Part shown: piece after piece, positions 1 through 11,067 of the stretch
How the letters are laid out: each line of letters starts with the position of its first letter
How positions within the stretch are numbered: the first letter of the stretch is position 1
Assembly: GCA_010279815.1 (NCBI GenBank)
Contig: QEOQ01000694.1
Location: 104,243 to 168,242 of the forward strand
Length of the DNA: 64,000 bases
Origin: Brachionus plicatilis
Lineage: Eukaryota > Rotifera > Eurotatoria > Ploima > Brachionidae
Direction of reading: 5' to 3'
Translations under genes and position numbers: made by a program
Notes under the pieces: generated by a model
The model's database searches: none
The model's input: the letters and a program-made list of their open reading frames with translations, nothing else
Told to the model about the DNA's origin: nothing

Positions 1-1875
1 TATTTGGAAATCAAAAAAATTAAATAATTTTGCCGAAAGATGAGTCCAAGATCTTTCATTTAATATATAATTCTATATGAACTCGTTTTTCCTTAATTAA
101 TAGAAAAAGGTCCAAATTTCAATGCAAATAGAGTATTGTTCTTTATAAAGATAAATTTGATAAAAATTTTTAGGTTAAATTTTGTTTTAAAACTGATTAT
201 TTGTCTTAATTTATTAACATAAATAAAAATAAGATAAATTTGAAGAGTAGAAAAATCATTTTTATCTAACTGTGATTAAATTAAAATTTTTTAAACTTTT
301 GCATCAGAACTATTCTATTTTAATATAAAATAAACAATATACAAAAGATGAGTTTTCTTATTTTAAATTAAAAAATGTATAACCGCTATACTAAAACCAA
401 ATTAAAAATGTGTTAAGCAAAAAAATGGACAAATTTTCATCTTAAAAGATAGATATACTTGAAAAACTATTAAAAGATAATTAAAAGTATAAATGATTAT
501 AATAAAATAAATTTCTAATTTACTATAATATAAATGATTTATTTATTTGAGAACTGTAAAAGAATTATGATTATTTTATTAAATTAATTTTTCAGAACTT
601 CGCATTATAAAGCGTTATATAGACTTTGGAATATTAGTAACAAATGATTTTCAAATTACGATTATTAAAATAAAAAAATAAATTGATGTTACCATTAGAA
701 AATTAAATAATCAAAAAAGTGAATTTTATCATTGAAAACTGAAAGTGAAAATTTGTTAAAAGTTTTTGATGTTAAAAAATTAAATTATTAATATGTTCAG
801 AAATGATAGATAAAAATAAAATTTTGAATTTTGTTGATAAACGTTTATTATTTATGACAATTTTTTAATAATATATAATTTATTTTACTGATATGCATTA
901 AAATGTTTTTATTATTTGTCATTAGTTTTAGATTTTTTATTAATTTTAAAACATTTATTAAAATATTACTTTACTCGAGAAGTAAATCAGTTCAGTAATT
1001 TCAGCCGAAGCCTTTTTTGTATTCCATTAAAATCAAAACTGACAAAAACAAATCTTGCAAATAAAATAATAATATTTGACCAGTTTTTGGCGCTATGAAT
1101 TTCAAATACAAATTGAACAAAATTTCGGCATTTTTTATAGATTCAAATTAATGTTAACAAAAGATATTTAAAAAATACAACTTCATATTGCAACATATTT
1201 TGTTGCAACTAATTTTTGGTTAAAAAGGTGCAAAAAAGTTTTTTGGACTATGTTGAATTATTTTTTTATTATTATGTACAATATTAACTTTGATTTTAAT
1301 TTATCGAAAAATGATGAATTTTTTTTCAATTTTATTTTAATTTCACAATAGCCCTGTTTTTTTAATTTAAGATAATTAATCATTTGATTTAATTTAATTT
1401 TGTTCCTTAATTCAAATAATTATCCAAATAATTTAAGCGGTGTTTAATCAAAAATAAAAAAAATTCAAGGACGATTTTTACTTTTATTTATGAAAAGTTA
1501 AAACAAAATGGTTAAAAAGAAATAGAATACAATGAAAATAATCAATCATTTAGAAAAATAAAGACCAATTTTCTTAATCGCTTATAAAACAACAAAAACT
1601 GATAAAACAAAACTTGGCTGAATTCACCTCGTTTAGTTAAGTTGGTTGATTATTTTTATCAATAAAGTATCAATTTTAGCAATTTCAAAAATTTCTAAAT
1701 GGAAAAATAAGAACATTTTTTATTACTGGATGCATTCTTTTATATTCCATACTAAAAAAAAGCTAAAAGTCAAAAATTGACAGCCCGATGTAACAAACTA
1801 TAAATAAAAGAAAAATAAAACCAGAAAATTTTCATTTTGTTTTTGATATTTTTTTTTAGAGATTCATCTTATCGC
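1..1875. other. Gene-free AT-rich DNA left of the ACSL gene
   Basis: No exon with splice signals and recognisable protein was found on either strand. The only open frame of note (916-1098, 60 codons) begins at a non-ATG codon and has no recognisable content. The stretch next to position 1876 is presumably the ACSL 3' UTR. Confidence 0.6.
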
Positions 1876-4360
1876 TTAATCCAACGATTTGTACATATGA
1901 TCTATTTGATCTTTGAAATAGGCCAAAAGCTCATTGCGTTTCGATTTCATAGTAGGTGTTAGTAACCCATTATCAATACTGAACAATTCATGATGCAAAT
2001 GAATATCTCTAGCCTTGACAAGACAAAAAATTAAAAAATTAAGCTCTAGTTGACCATAATAAACTAACTTGTTCGAATCCTTTTAAGCCTCCATCTTTTC
2101 CTATTTGATTTATATCTTTGAGAATGGTTTTTTTCAATTCATTATGTTGACAAAGATCATCAAATTTGGCTTCGACATTATTTTGTTTGGCCCATTCATA
2201 AACCACTGTTTCTTCTGGAACAATTATGGACACCAAGCTGCTCTTTAAACTGTTTCCGTAGATGAAAACTTGAGCCACATACTTAGATCTAACATAAATG
2301 TTTTCAATTTTTTCAGGTGCAATATATTCTCCTTGTTGCAGTTTAAAAATATTTTTAACTCTATCAACAATTTTGATGCAACCATTTTTATCAAACATTC
2401 CAATATCACCACTATGATACCATCCGTCAGCATCAAGGGCAGCCTTGGTCTTTTCCTCGTCTTTAAAGTATCCCTTGAAAACGTTATGTCCATAGATGCA
2501 CACTTCTCCTCGGTTGTCTTTGCTAACTACCAAGTTCATTTCTGGCACATCAATTAATTTGTACATGCAGCAACCAAATGGTGGCCCAATGTTTCCTACT
2601 GAGGTCTCGCCAGGCAATTGAACCGAGCAAGCGCCACCAGTTTCAGTAGCCCCGTAGCCCTCAACAACAAAACAGCCAGTTACAACTCTCAAAAAGTGTA
2701 ATATTTCCGGGGAAATAGGCGCCGAACCAGTGATAATCATTTTGCAGCAGCCGCCAAGACTTTCGCGAATTTTTTTGAAAGCAAAATCATAAATTCCGTC
2801 ATTGCGCACTATTCCTCTGGCAACTTCTTTTTCTTTTTGAGCATAGGCCCATTTAAAAATTGCTTTTTTAAGAGCAGAAGACTTCTCAATTTTTTCGGTT
2901 ACCTAAATTACGTAATGTAAATGTGTAATTTTAAAAAGTGTTAATTAAAAAATTACGCTTGAATAAATACGATTTAGCAGTCTTGGAACTGTACAGAAAA
3001 TAGTAGGCTTCAACTCTTGCAAGTCATTAATCAATTTTTTTACATCACCTTGGAAAAAGCCTATCGAACCTCCCAGAGATGTTACGGTAGCCTAAGCAGA
3101 AAATTAGTTGGAAAAAAATGCCAACTAAAAGAAATCAAATGTTACTTGTGCCACTCTTTCGAACATGTGAGCCAATGGCAAATAAGACAAGTATCGTTCT
3201 TGGCCATCTTTAATATCCTGTTGTCTCTTGAGTATTGAACACATGCTCGCGGAAATGGAAACAATGTTGCGATGAGTGATCAGGGCTCCTTTTGGAGTTC
3301 CAGTTGTTCCACTGGTATAGCATATGGTGGCCAAATCATCTGGTTTTGGAGGCTAAATTTAATTTAATTTTAAAACAAAAAAATCCATAAATCTTAAAGA
3401 AAAAACCTACATTTGGTTGTTTGAGATTATCTTGTCCGATTTTTTTCAATTCTTCAAATGAGAGCAATCTCAAATTTAGTTCACCAGCTCTATTAAGAGC
3501 TTCATCAGTAATATTATCTATTATTATGATGTATTCAAGATTTGATTTAGAATTCATTAGATGCAATGCTTTTTCCGAATCATCACATACTACCAATTTT
3601 AATTGAGCTTAAAAAACAATGAATTAACTTAGATAAAAAATTTGAAAAAAAAAAAACAAATCTTACTTTGAACTAGGATAAAATTTATAGCCTCTGAGCC
3701 CAAGGTGTCATACAGTGGAACAGTGACCATTGAATAAGTATTTGACGCTATTTCAGTGAGGGACCATTCGACTCTATTTTTGGCATAAATACCAATGAAT
3801 GTGTCTTTTGATGGCTCGAGACCAAGATGAATAAAACCACTTCCGATTCTCTCGGCCAAAAAAGCAACTTCCGAGTACTTAAGCCATTTGTACGGATATT
3901 TTGGATCCGACTTCCATCCCAAATAGTCTCCGTCGTCTAGAAACAAAATATAGAGAAAAATTTTTAACATTTTTAACATTTTCTCCATTTACTTGATAAT
4001 TCTTGGCCTTTTTTCATCAGCTCATAAATTGTTTTACCATCATCATAATAATGAGAAATAAGTTTATCATTTTCGGTCAATGCACATATTCTGGCTCCGT
4101 CAGTGCGATCCTATTTTATTTTAATTTAAAAAATTCATCATCATAAAATTTAAATATACCTGAATTTCTCTAGTTTGATTATTATAATCAAAGCCAGCTA
4201 TACGTTTTGGCTTAGCTGAATTGTTCATGTAGTAGTAGACTGCGCCACCGACCAAAGCAGCACCAGCTATGGCATACAATTTGCTCACATCTGGCGCACT
4301 GTTCAAAAACGAGCTGGTTACTTGATTCAATAAATTATTGTTTTTATCATCGGAACTCAT
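1876..4360 (-). CDS. ACSL: Long-chain fatty-acid-CoA ligase (ACSL1/5/6 type)
   Basis: Activates long-chain fatty acids to acyl-CoA using ATP, on ER or outer mitochondrial membranes. Eight exons: 4160-4360, 3993-4110, 3667-3936, 3411-3607, 3146-3352, 2957-3091, 2069-2902, 1876-2013. They total 2100 nt, or 699 residues, matching the roughly 698 of vertebrate ACSL1. Residues about 23-45 ([17 protein letters not shown]) form an N-terminal membrane anchor. Visible family motifs are the AMP-binding P-loop [11 protein letters not shown], the adenylation-domain turn [10 protein letters not shown], and a C-terminal [15 protein letters not shown] block. All introns are 49-60 nt GT-AG. The last exon is only found by splicing after GFEQ; reading through gives a false stop. 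A complete, intact gene with nothing missing. Confidence 0.95.
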
Positions 4361-5568
4361 TTTTAGTTTAAATAAATTTTTTTATTCAACAAAATACGTT
4401 TTTCACCTAAATATATAAAGAAAAATTTGATTTGCGTCTAAGCATTAACACCTTTGTTTTTATTTGAATCAGTAAAATAAGACCCACCAACAAAGATGTA
4501 AACAACAAAAAATGAACTTTGTCTTTAAAAATTAGTTTAAAAAAAAATTCTAGATCGTAATCTTGATCCTGATATTGATTTAATGAGAATAGATGCCAGC
4601 TTATTATGTATTAAAATTATAATATTAAACATTTTAAAAAAAAATCGAAAAGTGATCACCTAATTTTATCTCTAGATGTTTTATCATTAAAATTTTGATA
4701 GTAACACGTCATCATCTAGAATGACTCAGTTTAAATTTTGCAATTACCTACGAAAAATTTGAACATTCTACTAACGATTTATTCTAATAATAAAAAAAAA
4801 ATTATTTTTGGTATTTTTTAATTATTTCTGTATACTAAAAAAAAATAAAAAAAAAAAATAGAAATGCTTTATAATTTTTTCTACATTAAAAAATGCAAGC
4901 AAGAGCGAACAAAAATGCAAATTTTTAGCAAAACTTAATTAAAATTAGACTTGAATTTTAGAAAAAAAATAACTCTCGCACACTTAAAAACATTTCTAGA
5001 TCGTAGTTATAGTGATTTTATTAAGCTTATAAATTTTGAAAAAATTTTGAAAAAAATAAACATCGATTAAATACTAAAATACCAATAAAGTCCTACATGA
5101 GAATATAAATTTTGATCTTCTCCACGTGGCGCTTTATCGAAAACATACTGTTCGAAAGCATGTTTTTTTATAATCAAAAATTGATGCTTTTTAAAATAAA
5201 AAGAAGAGTCTTTTTTAAATTTGAATATGGGAGTAAAAATTTTGTAAGCGTGCAAAATTATCAACACTATTTTTAAATTACAATCCATTATTGGTTGAAT
5301 TAAGCTTAAGTAGGATAATTTTGCGCGATCATGCTTGACTTTGACCACTTTCTATCCCGACTTAAATATTATAAATATTTAGCTTGGCAAAAAAAGCTTG
5401 GTTAAATACTTAAAAATATGATGAACTGACAAAAAAATTATCTACAATCAAAATTTGAATAAGTTTGGAACGCCAAGATATCCATTTATTTTTAACTTTC
5501 AATACGAGTCTGTTGATTAGAAAAAAAAGTTTATTTATTTTGAAAAACAGAAAAAAAAAACTCAAAAT
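4361..5568. other. Spacer between ACSL and DDX19
   Basis: Holds the ACSL upstream region and the DDX19 3' flank. An open frame on minus at 5067-5348 (93 codons) has no recognisable domain and no supporting splice structure. No repeat was noticed. Confidence 0.45.
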
Positions 5569-7149
5569 TTATTGGGAAATTTTTTCAATTTGTTCTGGGT
5601 CGGTTGCGTCCAACTTTTCGATCGGCTTGCCAAAGTGTTGCGCTATCTTGTCTAAAATATGCATTGTGTTTGTGTCAACAAAATTAATGGCAACGCCTGA
5701 CTTTCCAAAGCGACCTGTTCTACCAATTCTATGCAAATATGTTTCGTAATCTGGCATGTTTTCATTTAATGGCAGGTCGAAGTTGATCACCAAATTTACA
5801 TCGTCCACATCGATACCTCTGGCTGTGACATTGGTGGTAACAAGCATTTTGCATTTGCCCTCTCGAAATCGCTGTATACAAGCTGCTCTTTGCGTCACCT
5901 CCAGCTCTCCGCTCAGCAATTCACACGGCACACCATCTTCTGTCAAGCGAACCACTAAGTCTCTGGCCGTCTTGCGAGTCTGACAAAATATTATTGATTG
6001 ACCCACTGTCAACAGTCCAAATATATTAGTTAATGATCTATATTTGGTTTCGAAGCTTTCACAGCGCACATAAAATTGCTTGATATAAGAGAGTGCTTCT
6101 TGGGAACGCTTTAGACGAATTATCATCGGATTTTGGACTATTTTTTTGGCAAATTCTATCACAGGGTTCTTATAAGTGGCCGAAAAAAGCAACACTTGGC
6201 AATCTCTTGGCAAACCTCTTGAATAAATTACTTTTTTTTCACTTTATTTTTTATTTTTTTATTTAAATAAATATTACTTGACAATTCGAATGCAAATATC
6301 TTGATGTCCCTGTTGGTCAATCATAACATCTGCCTCGTCCAGAACAAAAATTTTAAGCTTTTTTAAACTTAAAACATTAACTCTGGAACATGACCAATCG
6401 AATGCTGTTCCAGGTGTTCCAATAACAACCTGTTCTCTAAGTTCAATATTCCTTGGCATTCTATTACCACGAATTGCAGAGGCAATATTCAAATTCTTCA
6501 TATGTTGGCCCATTTTTTTTACAACATCAGTTATTTGGGTGGCTAGTTCCAGAGTTGGAGCCAGACATAGGGCCTAAAAAATGCTTTAATTGCTTTTATT
6601 GATTTAAAGAATGTCAATTTACTTGTGGATAATTTAAATTGGTATCTATTCGTGAGAGCATGGCAAGAGAGAATGCTGCAGTTTTGCCAGTACCTGATTG
6701 GGACTGGGCAATTAGATTTTGTGGCGGATCATTTAGTATAGCTGGTAAAGCTGTTTCTTGAATTTTGGAGGGCTTAGTGAATCCCATGGCATACAGACCT
6801 TGCAAAAGTTCTTGTTTTAAGTTGAGATCTTCGAATTTTTTGCAAGAGTATAATGGAGAATCTGGATTTTGGCGCTCTATTTCTATGGCTGAGTTATCTT
6901 CTTCAAGGCGAGATCGAAGTAGTTTTTTTAACAAAGAAGCGTCAGCAGAGGCTTTTTCTATAAAGAATACAGAAAATGTTTTTTATTAGGTTTTTTGATT
7001 TTCTTTTTTAAATAAATTTTCTTACCTTCCTTGTCTTCTTCATCTTGTGATTTATTAGCTATCGAAGATGTTTCCAGTTTAGCTGCAACTGTATCAACTG
7101 GAGTTTCAGTATTTTCTTTACTTCCGTTATCTGTTTTTATTTCACTCAT
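5569..7149 (-). CDS. DDX19: DEAD-box RNA helicase DDX19/DBP5
   Basis: ATP-dependent helicase that remodels mRNPs on the cytoplasmic face of the nuclear pore during mRNA export. Four exons: 7026-7149, 6623-6957, 6278-6573, 5569-6217, totalling 1404 nt or 467 residues (human about 479). Motifs in order: Q-motif region [12 protein letters not shown], motif [11 protein letters not shown], motif Ia APTLELATQ (DBP5 proteins also deviate from PTRELA here), Ib [48 protein letters not shown]. The first about 45 residues are acidic and low-complexity, as in the family. The start is the ATG at 7149, which begins [10 protein letters not shown] good 3' splice signal lies 22 nt upstream (exon edge 7171), so a 5' UTR intron or a trans-splice site is likely. 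Confidence 0.95.
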
Positions 7150-7564
7150 TTTAAAATATTTTATGCTGTTCCTGAAATGATTATTCAAATTTTGAAATTT
7201 AAATAATTTTTAAGATTTTATTCGAAAATTTATAATAAAGAATTGCAATTTTTAATTTTAATAAATGTAGAAAAATTTGTCTGGCAAATTTAAATAAAAT
7301 AAATTTTTTTATTAATTGTATAACATTTTACACATTTTTAGTGTTTTTCAAAAAAATACTTAATGATTCAAATAAGGGAAAATGTTTTTGACGAATAAAA
7401 AAAATTATCTATAGAAAAGAAAAAAATTCTTTGAAGTATAAACAAAATTTTAGTTATAAAAAAATATATTATAGCATAAAAATTCATTACTTTCATACAT
7501 TCAAGAATAAAAAATAATTACAAGAGTATAAAAACAATTAATCAAATTCTAAAGTGTTTCTTAC

Positions 7565-7588
7565 CTTAGGTGGACGACCTGGTTTCAT
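7565..7588 (-). other. Possible mini-exon with an AT-hook-like motif
   Basis: On minus, an ATG at 7588 is followed by MKPGRPPK and then a canonical donor GTAAGA. GRP flanked by basic residues resembles an AT-hook core. Just upstream (7640-7655) another basic string (RERPRKMK) appears in a different context. It could be a 5' exon spliced to the acceptor at 7171, which would give a short upstream open frame ahead of DDX19, or a relic of a chromatin gene. Confidence 0.2.
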
Positions 7589-7670
7589 TTTTGCTGGTTA
7601 ATTTAAATCAACTACCTCATCCTAAACTTTCATTTTTCTTGGACGTTCACGATCTCTTTAAAAAAAAAAA

Positions 7671-7712
7671 AGTCCGGACTTTGAATTATTTTGGGACTTT
7701 AAAAGAACCCTA
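7671..7712. repeat. One arm of an AAGTCCGGACTT hairpin repeat
   Basis: Reverse-complemented, this stretch matches the left arm of the element at 53591-53814, including the TTTAAAGTCCCAAAATAA segment and the self-complementary core AAGTCCGGACTT. No second arm was recognised, so it looks like a solo or truncated copy. Confidence 0.5.
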
Positions 7713-8416
7713 GAACAAATGATAAAACACATAAATTTAAAATATTAAAAAATTGTTGTATTTTTCAGTTTTTTTCTCTTAAAATAAAATCATCCTTAGG
7801 AAATACCCATTCGCTTTTTGAAATAAAATAGGAATTTTGAATTTATAATAAAATGTTATTAAATTTTTTTATTATCTTTTCTGTTCTTTTTTATTTATTG
7901 TACTGAATTTCACCAAACTTTTTCTGTGTTAAAAATAGCTATGAAATTAGTTAATTAATTTTGAATTTTTAAAGTAAAATTTTAACTGTGAATTATACTG
8001 CAATGACATACGTAAAATTTATTTTAAACATGTTTCAAAAATATAAGTTAAAATCATTGGTTTCAAGCACAAAATTTTTAATTTTTTTTGCTAAAACTTT
8101 GAACTAAGTTTTGACCACATGGAAAATTACTTCGAACCGAATGTTTTAAAATATTTACATCGAAATTCAAAAATGAATGAAAAAAATAGAAGAAAGGTAG
8201 ATTTTTGAACAAATATTTTCTTTTTACTAAACCTGTTTGAGATTAAATTCAATTAGTTTATATATTAAGCATATTATTTGAAAAACAACTTGTCAGAAAT
8301 AATAATACAAGATTAAACTTTTTTACAAACCGAGTTGCAAATGTCTGGAATAAATTACCAAGAGAAATGATTGAACAAACAACGTTAAATGGTTTTAAAA
8401 TTAAACTAGACAACTA

Positions 8417-9303
8417 CCGTATTCCCTTGTTCGATAATGCAGCGCCACAACCTAGAACACATCATTGGCGCAGGCGCTATACTAAATCTCGCCCATGTTA
8501 AATTCAACTTAACTTGTGTTGCATGCGCCAAAACCGTATTTCGGGTTGTGGCGATGCACTATATCCAGGGTCTTGAGAATGGTGCTGCATTATTTAAGTT
8601 TAGCAAAGGGATAACATTTAAAAAAAAAAAAAAGAATTTTTTTCAATTAAGTATTTGGTGCGGCATTAAAGTTTAAAAATAAAAAAGAATTTAAAATTAA
8701 AAAATATTGTCTTGAATTGTTTTTATATTTTCTTTTTAAATCATTCAAATAATGCAGCACCATTCTCAAGACCCTGGATATAGTGCATCGCCACAACCCG
8801 AAATACGGTTTTGGCGCATGCAACACAAGTTAAGTTGAATTTAACATGGGCGAGATTTAGTATAGCGCCTGCGCCAATGATGTGTTCTAGGTTGTGGCTA
8901 GTGTTGGGCATATTTTGTCCCGAGTCGACTCGAGTCGACTCGACTAAGCTTTTTTTTTAGTCGAGTCGAGTCGACTCCGTTAATTTTTTTCCAGTCGACT
9001 CGAGTCGACTCGAATTTTTTTTTAGTCGACTCGAGTCGATTCGAATTTATTTCCAGTCGACTCGAGTCGACTCGAAATTTTTTCTAAATAAATTCTTGAA
9101 ATAAATTCGAATATTTTCGAGTCGATTCTTTGACTCGAATCAAAGAATCGACTCGAAAATATCGACTCGAGTCGATTCGAGTCGACTTAAAAATTAACGG
9201 AGTCGAGTCGACTCGACTTGGAAAAAAATTCAGTCGACTCCAGTCGACTTAGTCGATTCCCAACACTAGTTGTGGCGCTGCATTATCGAACAAGGGAATA
9301 CGG
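8417..9303. mobile_element. Long palindromic TA-flanked element (foldback/MITE)
   Basis: Two 179-base arms in inverted orientation (8417-8595 and 8747-8898 plus 9277-9303) flank a loop of about 150 bases with no gene. The termini are CCGTATTCCC and its complement, each flanked by TA (8415-8416, 9304-9305). The right arm is split by the hAT-type insertion at 8899-9268. Arm identity looks essentially complete, so the element is young or homogenised. TA duplication is typical of the Tc1/mariner group, but no transposase is present. Confidence 0.8.
8899..9268. mobile_element. Non-autonomous hAT-type MITE with GAGTCGACTC core
   Basis: A 370-base insert bounded by a perfect 8-bp target duplication GTTGTGGC (8891-8898 and 9269-9276). 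Its ends are TAGTGTTGGG and CCCAACACTA. Eight-base duplications and TAGNG-type ends are hallmarks of hAT transposons. The interior consists almost wholly of reiterated, self-complementary GAGTCGACTC units separated by T-rich or A-rich spacers, with no coding capacity. It is inserted into the right arm of the palindromic element. Confidence 0.85.
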
Positions 9304-9404
9304 TATTTTCTGTTAAAAAAAGATTGTACAGGTTACCATAGCGCAACTAATCCTTGTGCTCCGTTTAAGGATGATTAATAGTCATCTTTATTCTATAACC
9401 TTAT

Positions 9405-9455
9405 ATTATTATTATTATTAGTATTAGTATTATTATTATTATTATTATTATTATT
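9405..9455 (+). repeat. TTA/ATT microsatellite tail of the LINE copy
   Basis: About 50 bases of TTA repeats with two TAG variants, directly after the LINE stop codon and a short 3' UTR. Simple-repeat 3' tails are common in CR1/L2/RTE-type LINEs. Confidence 0.8.
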
Positions 9456-9459
9456 TATA

Positions 9460-11067
9460 TGTTATTTTTAAATTAAATTTTTAATTATATTAAAAATAAT
9501 CAATTAATTATTTTTAGGTTTGTAGAAAATCCAAAACAGATTAGATACTAAAGAAAGTGTATGTTTTAAAAATGTTTTCTTTTAATTTTTGAATTATTAA
9601 AGAATTCTAATAAAAAAATTTTTGTTTCTTAATATTTAATAGTTTTATAAAATAATAATATTTATTTTCTTAAGGTTTGGAGAAAATCCTTAAGTGATTA
9701 GAAAATCTTGAAACCGTTACAAAAGGAAGTAAACATTTTAATCTTTTTATTTTTTACTTCTTGATTAATATAAAATTCTAAAAAAAATATTTCTTGTTAA
9801 ACAAGAGACGCAGACAAATTTAAAAATAAAAATATATTCGAAAAATAAAAAAATAAATTTTTATTTTGAACTCTTTGTAAATATTAAAAAGTATTCAGCT
9901 TTATAATCATATGAGAAATTTATTTTTCTGAAAAAAAAAAAATTTAAATTTATTTGTTAAGACAATATTTTTCAAATTAAAAAGTAATCTAATATCTTGT
10001 ATTTAAGTATCGGTGAAACATCAAGAAAATTGATTTATCATTTGGAATAAAAAAATAGACTAAATTCGTTTTTTGACAAAATTTCAAAAAATTTAACTTT
10101 TTCTAATTTGAACTAAGTAAAGTTTTTAAAAATGAATTAATATTTATTATTATTTCTAAATTATTGATAATAAACTTCTTGCTTAATTTTAAAAAAGAGA
10201 TTAGATTAAGAGCTTTAAAAAAATATGTATTTTTTTAAGCTGTTAAAAAAATATGGATTTATGACACAAATCTTTTTACATTATTATCGAGACAATTACC
10301 AGGATTATGATAGTAAAAGCTTTATTTATTTCTTTTTAATATTTTTCGTTAAAACTTTAAGTAAAAAAAGCCTAAAAAAGAAATGGTCTTATTAAAATCA
10401 AAGATGGTAAAATTCAAAATATCTCATTTTATAAAATTAAATCATTTGAAAGTTTTTCCGGTTATCTTTTAAAAAAATTTAAATACCGTTGCACTTTCTT
10501 TTTTGCCGAAATTTTAGAAACAAATTTAAGAGAATTACAAAACAGATTTTCGCGAATTTATAACCAAATAAAGTTCACTATATTTTAATTTTTTTGTTCG
10601 ATTTGTTTTTTGATTTTTAAAAATATAATAAAGTATAAATCAATGAATCTAATTAATTATTTCTTAGATTAAAGATTTTTTATTTAAAATTGTAATACAA
10701 ATCCTTGCTTATTATCTTAAAGTTAAGTCAGTAAGTGACTGTAAATATATTAATAAAATTTATTTATACTAAATAAATGAGCCTATGTATATATTTTTTT
10801 TTATTTTGCATTTAAAATCAAGGAATTGTGTTGATGAAAAAAAACTTATACTAAATCAACATTAATTTAGATAATATTTAAAAAAGAATTTTAAATGAAT
10901 ATTTCAATGATTTATCTAAAAATAAAATATTTTTAAAATCATTTAATTAGAATTAAAGCAAATGTAAACTTTCGTTGTCATAGAAACCTGAATTTAAAAT
11001 TTCTAATTAATCGAAATTTCTTTATTTATCATCAAAAATTTTAATTCGGTAAGTTATCAATACTAAA
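9460..11067. other. AT-rich spacer upstream of the EVG1-like gene
   Basis: No gene recognised. The stretch 10535-10710 is repeated in diverged form at 28468-28645 (listed separately). The remainder is low-complexity A/T sequence. Confidence 0.5.
10535..10710 (+). repeat. Dispersed repeat, copy 1
   Basis: Shares order and orientation of many words with 28468-28645, such as ACCAAATAAA, TTTTTTGTTCGAT, GTTTTTTGATT and ACAAATCCTTG. By eye the two are roughly three-quarters identical over about 170 bases. No coding content; probably an old dispersed element. Confidence 0.5.

Larger units (their letters stand above)
8288..9378 (+). mobile_element. LINE (non-LTR retrotransposon) 3' end, interrupted
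   Basis: The frame from 8288 reads a typical carboxy tail of LINE reverse transcriptase ORFs (FFTNRVANVWNKLP, then FKIKLDNY). It stops abruptly at 8414, where a palindromic element begins. Beyond the element the frame continues (9306 onward, stop at 9376-9378), and is followed by a TTA microsatellite tail. The copy is 5'-truncated and no catalytic domain is present. The assignment rests on the common C-terminal pattern of CR1/Jockey-like elements; the clade is not determined. Confidence 0.7.

Noticed and set aside
916..1098. 60-codon frame on plus
   Set aside because: Starts at a non-ATG codon, low complexity, no match recognised.
2068..2082. GTTCGAATCC resembling a tRNA T arm
   Set aside because: It lies within the ACSL coding exon and no cloverleaf forms around it.
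5067..5348. 93-codon frame on minus in the ACSL-DDX19 spacer
   Set aside because: No recognised domain, no splice context and Lys/Phe/Ile-rich composition; treated as chance or unrecognisable relic.
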